Source: CAZBWS01 sp964495705 (GTDB lineage Bacteria; Pseudomonadota; Gammaproteobacteria; HTCC5015). Taken from it: a stretch of DNA of 64,000 nt. Positions 62,539 through 64,000 of this stretch are shown piece by piece. The notes below the pieces were generated by a model, which saw only the letters and a list, made by a program, of their open reading frames with translations, was not told the DNA's origin and did no database searches. Positions within the stretch are counted from its first letter, which is position 1. The number at the start of each line of letters is the position of its first letter. The translations under genes and the position numbers were made by a program. The stretch spans positions 1 through 64,000 of the forward strand of contig CAZBWS010000006.1 in NCBI GenBank assembly GCA_964495705.1, given 5' to 3'.

Positions 62539-64000
62539 ATGTACCTAACCCTCTTTTTATCCTTAATTTTCTTTAGTACTCAAGCACTTGCCTCTGCCGG
62601 TGAGCTACAGCCTACTGATTATCATTATTACCACCCTGCTACGATGAAGGCTCAACAGCTCTTCGAAGCAAAGGGGCTCCCCTTGGGTGAATTATCTGTG
62701 ATGAGTATGCGCGGCAATCAATTGCAGGCGATACCATTTCAATTTGAAGAGTATGATGAACTGGGCATGGTGTACTTAGGCGGCGCCGCAAAAGAAGACT
62801 TGGTGGGTGAAGCGGGAAAACTGGATGGTAACGATCTACTTGTCTTAATGTATCGCGACACCAGTACAACACCGTGGACTAAGGGCAAAAGCTTACCATT
62901 AACTGAAGGCATAATCAGCAAAGAGCTGCGCTTCAAGCAGGCCGACGGAGGGATACGTTATGCCTATCTTGTACATGGTAATAAACAGCGTAGCTCAAAG
63001 CGCTATGTAGCTTACGAAAAAAACAAAGGAGAAATCACTGGCACGAATTATTTTTTTAAATTTGCCCCTAAAAACTTAGCCCTCGCCCAAGAGTACCGCT
63101 TAGGAAACACTCCCAAAACAGAGGAAAATTTATTAAAAGACTCTTTATTCGAGCTCAAAACCTCTGTTGTTTTTAAGTTTATGCGCTTCACTTTCAACAG
63201 TAAACGCAACCTTAAAATGAAACCCGTTGCCGCCTTGCATGGCCCTGTACGTGTCCCTATTATCCTCAAGGCGCAATCCACCTTTTTAGGGATTCCTGTG
63301 TTTACCATGTATACCCAATTCAACGCCTATGACTACGCAATCAATGCACCAGGTATAGAAATCAATAAACCGCGCATGAAAAGCCTTATCAAAAACCTGC
63401 GCCGTGCAGCGCGCTATTTATTAGAGCCTGAGGTGATTTTTCAAGTGGACTATCAAAATTTTGATAATACAGAAATACAACTAGAACGCACCTCTCGTAC
63501 ACATATAGGTGCTGGACTTGTTGACGGCAAATACAATAGTTATGAAAATGCCATGCGCGAGACTTTTCTACCCGGACAATGGCTATGGTTTAAGCATAAA
63601 ACCAGTGAGCAACAAAAAGGCTGGAAGGTACTCACTACCAGTGCCATACCTGAGGAATTTTTAGATCTAGATGGCCTGAATCCTAAAGTAATATATGAAG
63701 ACGAAAAATCGGGACAAATGCCACGCGTTGGCTTTGCTCTGCGCGGTGAAAAGGTTGCCCTGAAGGAGCTAGCCAAGGGCTTCAAAGTTGCTGACAAATT
63801 TTTTAAAGAGATGCAGCCCTACGACCTAGACGGCATTTTTCTAGCAGTTATTGACGGGGTGAAGCAGGGGAAAAAATTTAGACAAATACTAACCGAGCAA
63901 AAAATATCTCCCGAGAGAATCCAAGAGCTCTTCGATATTTTTCAACTTGCACTGAGTATAGAAAACATCGCCAAATTGGTTGATATGGGCGGCAGTTATC
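62539..64000 (+). CDS. Secreted hypothetical protein, cut by the window end
   Basis: The frame is open from ATG 62539 to the end of the window (487 codons seen). It begins with a signal peptide (MYLTLFLSLIFFSTQALASAG, cleavage near ALA-SAG). The mature part is beta-rich with QLQAIPFQFEEYDE and DGNDLLVLMYRD and later becomes helical and basic. No family is recognised. A periplasmic or outer-membrane-facing role follows from the signal only. Confidence 0.7.
   Translation, partial: MYLTLFLSLIFFSTQALASAGELQPTDYHYYHPATMKAQQLFEAKGLPLGELSVMSMRGNQLQAIPFQFEEYDELGMVYLGGAAKEDLVGEAGKLDGNDLLVLMYRDTSTTPWTKGKSLPLTEGIISKELRFKQADGGIRYAYLVHGNKQRSSKRYVAYEKNKGEITGTNYFFKFAPKNLALAQEYRLGNTPKTEENLLKDSLFELKTSVVFKFMRFTFNSKRNLKMKPVAALHGPVRVPIILKAQSTFLGIPVFTMYTQFNAYDYAINAPGIEINKPRMKSLIKNLRRAARYLLEPEVIFQVDYQNFDNTEIQLERTSRTHIGAGLVDGKYNSYENAMRETFLPGQWLWFKHKTSEQQKGWKVLTTSAIPEEFLDLDGLNPKVIYEDEKSGQMPRVGFALRGEKVALKELAKGFKVADKFFKEMQPYDLDGIFLAVIDGVKQGKKFRQILTEQKISPERIQELFDIFQLALSIENIAKLVDMGGSY

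Noticed and set aside
1..64000. CRISPR arrays, rRNA or tRNA genes, insertion sequences, prophage
   Set aside because: I saw no regularly spaced direct repeats, no rRNA or cloverleaf sequences, and no transposase or phage genes.

Overview
The window is a chromosomal draft scaffold from a Gram-negative, aerobic gammaproteobacterium, probably marine and Cellvibrionales-like. That placement is inference from gene content: DesT-type lipid regulation, Kdo/heptose LPS genes, a GlnE-type nitrogen switch and RlmKL. Three 100-N scaffold gaps are present. Two of them (9497-9596 and 25306-25405) are flanked by identical 55-bp sequences, the signature of a 55-mer assembly overlap rather than of missing DNA.

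Layout. 1-1400: tail of an integron cassette array, with two small cassette genes, one attC-like site that looks complete and one truncated. 1435-7170: tatD, tag, a DesT/FabR-type regulator and a divergent ferredoxin reductase plus two tandem fatty-acid desaturases, with TGTACA palindromes between them. 7290-17116: a Baeyer-Villiger-type monooxygenase, a PD-(D/E)XK-like hypothetical, an SNF2 helicase with an unknown partner, an iron alcohol dehydrogenase, a small membrane protein and an extended SDR. 17346-21267: a tightly packed YHS / ATP-grasp / cyanophycin-synthetase-like ATP-grasp / MFS / DinB operon that looks like an undescribed ligase-plus-exporter system. 21311-29895: arfB, an MpaB-type oxygenase divergent from araC-cupin-yaeQ, folE, and an operon that includes a periplasmic ATP-dependent DNA ligase (LigE). 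30030-43575: trxC, metabolic enzymes, a stand-alone hydantoinase A, mutM, perM-like, SDR and GST genes, tapT, a third desaturase, trmA, a lipoprotein and sixA. 43578-57901: envelope genes. These are Kdo kinase, heptosyltransferase-like GT9, YejM-type sulfatase, HldE, a second LPS kinase, and a teichoic-acid-like set (two CDP-glycerol glycerophosphotransferase-like proteins, a TagD-like cytidylyltransferase and a LicD protein) beside an O-antigen ligase. 57906-64000: ilvE, glnE and two hypotheticals, the last running off the window.

The most striking genome-scale signal is a short dispersed motif, ATGCGGATA (extended consensus ATGCGGATAGGCT). I counted 22 copies of the 9-mer and 31 of ATGCGGAT, on both strands, in genes and between them, against about 0.5 and 2 expected by chance. 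In places it forms inverted pairs just after genes, in the position of transcription terminators. This is how DNA uptake sequences behave in Neisseria and Pasteurellaceae, and the window also encodes a LigE-type ligase, a family linked to naturally competent bacteria. A new uptake-sequence dialect is the favoured inference.
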